Of a stretch of 64,000 nt of DNA, positions 58,854 to 64,000 are shown piece after piece. The stretch covers positions 27,787,729-27,851,728 of the forward strand of contig CM049314.1 in the NCBI GenBank assembly GCA_026874595.1, given 5' to 3'. Every line of letters begins with the position of its first letter. Positions within the stretch are counted from its first letter, which is position 1. A program made the translations under genes and the position numbers. Under the pieces are notes generated by a model. It was not told the origin of the DNA and ran no database searches. It worked only from the letters and a program-made list of their open reading frames with translations. The DNA is from Sipunculus nudus (Eukaryota; Annelida; Sipuncula; Golfingiida; Sipunculidae).

Positions 58854-59965
58854 AGTGAAACCCCTCTGGGGCGGACAGGCAGGGGCCGGACGATTTGTCC
58901 CTTATGGGGTTTCTGCCCCAGAGGGGTCGGGTCTAGGAGGTCCTGCTGCGGCCACGAGTCTGAAGCCCAAGTATGGGACTTAACTAACCACGAAAGCCGG
59001 TATTTTTCATCTAATATATGATCTGACATATCTGTTATAGATAAATAGAATTTATTGCTATCGGTTGTTGTGTTTTATTTTTTTTATTTTGGAAGAGGCA
59101 CTTAATATTACCAGGAACTTCGTCATAACTTGTGCGAAAATAATATTCTAACGTTGCCTGACATTAACAGGACTTACTCATCCCGACCTCGACGTATACA
59201 TTTCTGCACAGTGACCGTAAAATTGATTAATTACTCACTCTTTCCGTGATATTTAAAGAATCGCTTATGGAATAATAAATTTCTGATATCTCGTTCAAGT
59301 TTTGTTTAACATATTTCGGCAGCGTAAGCAAATATGACAAATAAATGCTTGATTTTTATATACGCCTGATGATTGGTAGGTGTGACTTATTTCCGTAATG
59401 CAAATGTTACAGGATCGAGGATTGGTTGACATCGCTGAGGCCCCGACCCAGGCGAGAGGTCATGACCCGTGACTTTTGACGTCAGGTCGTGTAACAGTTA
59501 CTTTATTATCCTCGCTCCTGGGCCTACGATAGAAGTTGACCGGATTCAGAATGAATATGTAATCTCGACACAATCGAAACTACGTGAATTCGTCATTTTG
59601 TGGGCACTGCTATTGATAAAATGATAAATAAATAAATGTTCCAGGTAAAAATTAGGTAAATTAACTAAAACTATCTCCGGTGTTATAGTCATAGCAATTA
59701 ATATGCCTAATTCATACGAATTTCTAAATGATATAAGGCGTACCGGAAGCAGACCATATTCGCAGGTATTTCTGCCGACTTTGATCGGGGCGGCCGCTTG
59801 GGTGTCCGTTAGCCGGGGAGATTTTAGCCATAGGGCGGACAAAAAGTTTCCGTTGTCCTGAATAGAGGGGTGTCCGACCCAGAGGGTTCTTAAAGTAGTA
59901 AAAACATTCGGATGGCCCAAAAAGTGTTCGTTAGGCGGGGTGTCCGAAGCCCGGGGTTTCTCTGT
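58850..59965. mobile_element. Candidate TIR element, right copy
   Basis: Inverted counterpart of 15,385-16,500, with agtgaaacccctctgggGCGGACA at one end and the ccccgggctt..ggtttctctg end at about 59,940-59,965. Confidence 0.45.
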
Positions 59966-60009
59966 TCAAGATGTGTTTTTAGATTTATTAATTTTTTTGT
60001 GTATATATA

Positions 60010-60129
<120 letters not shown>

Positions 60130-60279
60130 GATATATCTCAGGCAGATAATAAGATAATATATATAAGAAGACAAGGCTTCTAAGGCAAGAGATAAAGCAA
60201 TAAAAAATAAACTCATATTAGAAGAGTATTGGTTACGTTGAAATATACATAATAATTCTTTGAGATATTTAGGATGAAG

Positions 60280-60440
60280 TATTGAGCGGTTTCTGCTTTG
60301 GAATTTTCTACCAGTCTGAAGAGCCGAAGCAAGATCAGACTGCTAAAACCGATATGGAATTAAGTGGAGTTATGAATAGTGATATTGGTACTGACAGTGA
60401 TATATTCTGTTCACAGGCATTAAATCAAAAATTAATATAA
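60280..60440 (+). CDS. Terminal acidic cytoplasmic tail exon, right
   Basis: Open for 52 residues to a TAA at 60,438-60,440. Encodes LSGFCFGIFYQSEEPKQDQ, then TAKTDMELSGVMNSDIGTD and SDIFCSQALNQKLI. It is acidic, rich in Ser and Thr, and has one tyrosine, so it looks like an intracellular tail; no canonical ITAM or ITIM is seen. The proposed acceptor (gatgaag) fits the phase of the 58,185-58,234 exon but has a poor pyrimidine tract. A better tract ends at ttctaccag but is out of phase unless another exon intervenes. Confidence 0.45.
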
Positions 60441-62574
60441 TTATAGATCTACTGTTTTTATGATGGAAATCCCATTTTTTCCCAATGCTTGGTATGTGTT
60501 AAGGATGAAGGGTTATACGTAATACATCGGATCTAGAAACGTAAGTATATTAAGTATATAGCTTATATGTTATAAATAAATGAAGCCCCAACTGAAATTT
60601 TTGTTCTTTTCACCTGTGCATATATAGCTTGGTATTTTTATCTGTTGTGTGTTAATCGTATGGAATGGTTATAGCACTTTATTATGTGACTGTCTGAGAA
60701 ATGTATAATATTTTATTATTGTTAATGTTGAGAATGACATAATATAAATGAAATAACATAAATAAAAAAATGCATATAATGGACTAGCATACTTTCTTCT
60801 GCATAATTAAAACAATAATGATGGAATATCAAACATTGGAATATAAAAAAAATGAAATGTCTATAATTTTTTTATAAAATAAATTCAGTAAATAGATGCT
60901 TAAACAATGTATGGATGCATTGCTAAACCCGAAGAAAAAAAGTCAATAAATTTTCGTTACATGTGGATTTCTACTCATGTATAGATGAAACAGGCAGTTT
61001 ATATTTATATCATGTAAGGTGTATATTTAGACTTATTGAATTTGTTGTGCATATATAATTGTATTATGTTTTTGCAAACATGTACTTTTGTTTCAGTTTA
61101 TATTATAACAAAACTTACAGTACACCCTTGCGTTGACTCCTAAATGTTGAAAGTGTAGCCAGATGTTTAAAACGTTATTGATGCATGGTCTGCACTTACC
61201 TTTTCTCAGTAAGGTGAAGAAGGTGAGATAAAAATGAATGTTTGATATTGTCAATTGATATTACTTATGGGTTAAAATTACCCAACACCGCATGTAAAGT
61301 AGGTTTTAGAGGCTTTGGAGAGCCGTCGTATTTAACACTTGACTTCTCTAATGGTGTTGATAAAACTCTGTGCAAAGAGCACACAATATTGTGTCTATCT
61401 GATCATGAACAGAAACATAAATTTGATTTGCTATAACTTGAACCTGTCGCTCGATGTATGTCAGCAGTCACCGCGTCGTCATCTTAAGCCTCGTAAATTG
61501 TCTAATTCTACGCAGTGAATGAAAATGGCAGTTGTAAAATGCATATTCCAACCTCTGAAGCGTTGTTTATATGAAAAACATCTATTTAAGGATTTTGATT
61601 TATAATATTTGATAAATATGCTTCCGAAGTTCTATATCATAGTTCCTAATATAATGGCTATTTCAATCGTGACACACCGTAATAATGCGTCTGGCATTTG
61701 TTAAATAAATTGTGCTTTTAAATTTCATTGTATTTTACATCTTACCTAAAGACGATTTGTGACCAAGATGAGAACACTAGTGACCTTGGACGGAACACTA
61801 CAATCCGCTCTGACAGCCACCCCCCGTTTTACTACTCGAAGGAGTGAGCGTTTACCCCTTGACTGTCGTGACATGTGACCGTTATGACACGTTTGTGACC
61901 CAAACTGCTTTTAGAAAAATCTGATGTGCAAGTAAATGCTATAAACAAAATAATACATTTTTACAAGTGAGGGAAGCCACAATAATGGTAGTTATAATCG
62001 TTCTTATGTGGGTATCGAAACTAAAGGTGTGTTTCCATGTGCGCTTAAACGTGTATGTTCCTATATGCGCGAAAAAAAAGGTTGTTTCCATGTGCGTGAA
62101 TATGCGTTAATTGGGAGACTAATATATTTGTACATTAGATCGAGCAGGCCTGATGGTGAAGTGACATCATTTCAACCCGAATCCCTGAGTTCACTCAGGC
62201 CCTATATATGGAAAAATATCTCTCCTATGGCCATTTTGACGCATACACACACAGACGCATATAAACTGATGGAGTCATTGGACACCTAAGTTCGAAACAA
62301 TATGAGCATTATACGTATATACGCTCACACGGAAACACCCTTTACACTGTGCTCTGTTTAGATTGAACAGTAGTACCAATTTGTCGATAATACAGAAGAG
62401 AGAAATCTACTTTGTTTTGTCCTTGTCATTATTTAGAGTAATGATAATGCTAACTCAAGTCTTCATTAAAAGTTTGCTATCCACATACTCCACGTTCTCT
62501 ACCAGATAGCTGCCTGCTATCTTTATCGTACAATTCACAAAAGCCTTTTACATTTGAAAACAACACCGTGTCGT
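60441..62574 (-). other. Right-arm sequence without recognised gene
   Basis: Collinear with 12,331-14,954 apart from the left-only block 13,272-13,758. AT-rich. No exon is supported. Confidence 0.5.
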
Positions 62575-63550
62575 CTTCTGTGGCTCAGGAGTAGAGCGCA
62601 GGACTCAAAGCCAGGAAATCATGGGTTCAATCTTAGCGCTATGCAGGCTTATTGGGCTTATATCATTGCATATGCGCAGCAACAGCTTTTCTGTGCTATA
62701 TCCAGCCCTGTATGCACTTTGCTACTTTGGTAGTAGATGAGACTTATTCATGTGTGCGTTGAAATGATCTGCCGCAGATTTCTCTATGATTTATGAGAGA
62801 AATGTCAGATTACTGACTGGTCTGTAATTGGCTGGGGCTAGGTCAAGACCCTTTTTTTCATTATTGGTTTTATAACCGCAGATTTAAGAGCGCATGGAAA
62901 TACTCCACCTTTGAATGATGAATTTACAATATGTGTTATCGCTTTGTTCCTTCACTATTCTACTTGGGACCGGATCATTTGAGCAAGTCGTAGGCTTAGC
63001 TCTTCGGATGAAATCATAAATTTTCTTTTCGTTTATTTCGAAGTTAAAGTCGAATTTTGAGTAGCTGACGACTGAAGGCGTAAATTTGACATATGGGTCA
63101 TGAGTTTTCCTAATTTATTTTTTCACTTTTGTCATAGAAGAAATTTGCAAATAAGACTGCAATGTCCTCGTCTTCACCTACAGGCATAGGAGTTTCCATA
63201 GATGTCCCAGACAATTTGTCCAGGGCGGAGAACGGTTGATCTAGTGTTCCCTTCCGCATTAAGTAATAAATCATTTATGTAATCGGTTTTAGTCCATCTA
63301 ACACACTATGTATAACAGTTTCGTACTCTTTTGTATTTATCCCAAAAACTAGAAGTTCTTAGCTTAATGGCTTTCATTTCTAATGCCCTTGATTGTGACC
63401 TCAGTTTGTTCAGATCAGTGGTAAACTATGGCACCCGATTTTGAATGGTAACTGTTTTATCCAAGATGGGTGCATGCTCATTTAGTGCCCGTGTTAACCC
63501 TACATGATATATACCCACTGCATCAGTGATGCTACTTGTAGCAAGAAACA
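62575..63550. mobile_element. SINE/LINE remnant with internal deletion
   Basis: A tRNA-like SINE head on + (ctgtggctcaggagtagagc, then a gggttcaatct B box at about 62,627-62,637) runs directly into the reversed LINE near 62,675. The LINE palm with YADDNT, its 3' end and most of the SINE body, about 1.48 kb in the left arm (10,743-12,226), are missing. Because the left copy is the complete LINE, the difference is a deletion here. Confidence 0.8.
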
Positions 63551-64000
63551 TCACTTGTTAGTAGTTACATGTAGTAGTCCAAAACCGAAATGAAAACTCT
63601 GCAAATGTACATACTTAGGTTAAGAATTAGATAAGTCAGCATTAAAAAATGGAGGCGGTTACCTCCACCAAAAGAAAACACCGTAAATGCATAGGTTACA
63701 TATCCAAGGGTCAATCAGTGCATCACTGTGCCTGTAGATTGCCAGTAGTCTGCAAAAAACTGTGTATTGCATTATAAATGTTCTTACCACTAAATGAGTC
63801 TTTCCTCGGTTTAGTTGGTTGCGTTTAGAAACCGGATGAAAATTTAGTTACACGTAACATCATCCATAAACTAGGTTGTGAATGGATGGGCCCTGTGACC
63901 TTGACCTTTGACCCAAAGAGCCTAAACTCAAAAGGAATCATCCCCTATTGACAGGTGCGCCACGTGGAAGTCGGAAGGTTTGGGACGAAATTCTGGCTTA
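63551..64000 (-). repeat. Outer visible part of right arm
   Basis: Matches 9,655-9,900 and 8,134-8,358 in reverse. It contains TGACCTTGACCTTTGACC at 63,896-63,913, mirrored at 8,222-8,239. Confidence 0.8.

Overview
This is animal nuclear DNA, most likely from a mollusc and probably a bivalve. It is AT-rich and gene-poor, with spliced exons, long (AT)n tracts, degenerate retroelements and many copies of a dispersed repeat carrying the TGACCTTGACCTTTGACC motif and the GGTGGCGCCACC palindrome, which I know from bivalve genomes. The taxonomic call is an inference; no gene here fixes the species.

Layout. 1-5,037: short repeats, then a broken LTR retrotransposon in which integrase remnants precede reverse transcriptase (Gmr1-type Ty3/gypsy). 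5,038-8,133: dispersed-repeat arrays. 8,134-27,165: left arm of a very large inverted duplication. 27,166-51,030: a spacer of about 24 kb. 51,031-64,000: right arm, running off the window end. The arms match block by block but differ by insertions and deletions. Left-only segments include a piggyBac-like element with TTAA target duplications, a 788-bp insertion flanked by GGTTCAT, a block of about 490 bp and one of about 1.3 kb. The right arm has lost about 1.48 kb across a LINE/SINE junction.

Genes. Two receptor-like families recur. One is an intronless transmembrane leucine-rich-repeat plus immunoglobulin (LRR-Ig) protein. The intact copy is at 39,176-40,483; broken copies are at 25,080-26,402 (one stop codon), 51,795-53,116 (two stops and one frameshift) and 44,826-45,360 (3' fragment). 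The other is a spliced C-type-lectin-like (CTLD) transmembrane gene, reconstructed here from splice sites and matching phases: 54,051-60,440 (+) in the right arm and 22,737-14,955 (-) in the left, with isolated related exons at 46,972-47,021 (-) and 31,790-32,196 (-). In each arm the CTLD gene and the LRR-Ig gene point away from each other, and the spacer keeps the same orientation. I infer that a divergent CTLD/LRR-Ig pair was the unit of duplication, later scrambled by inversion and repeat insertion.

The arm copies of the CTLD gene carry different lesions: an exon broken in one arm is often open in the other. They also share two alternative cytoplasmic ends. The best candidate for something undescribed is this duplicated, head-to-head lectin/LRR-Ig receptor module inside a giant palindrome. 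Exon models rest on reading alone; no search, alignment score or expression data were available.
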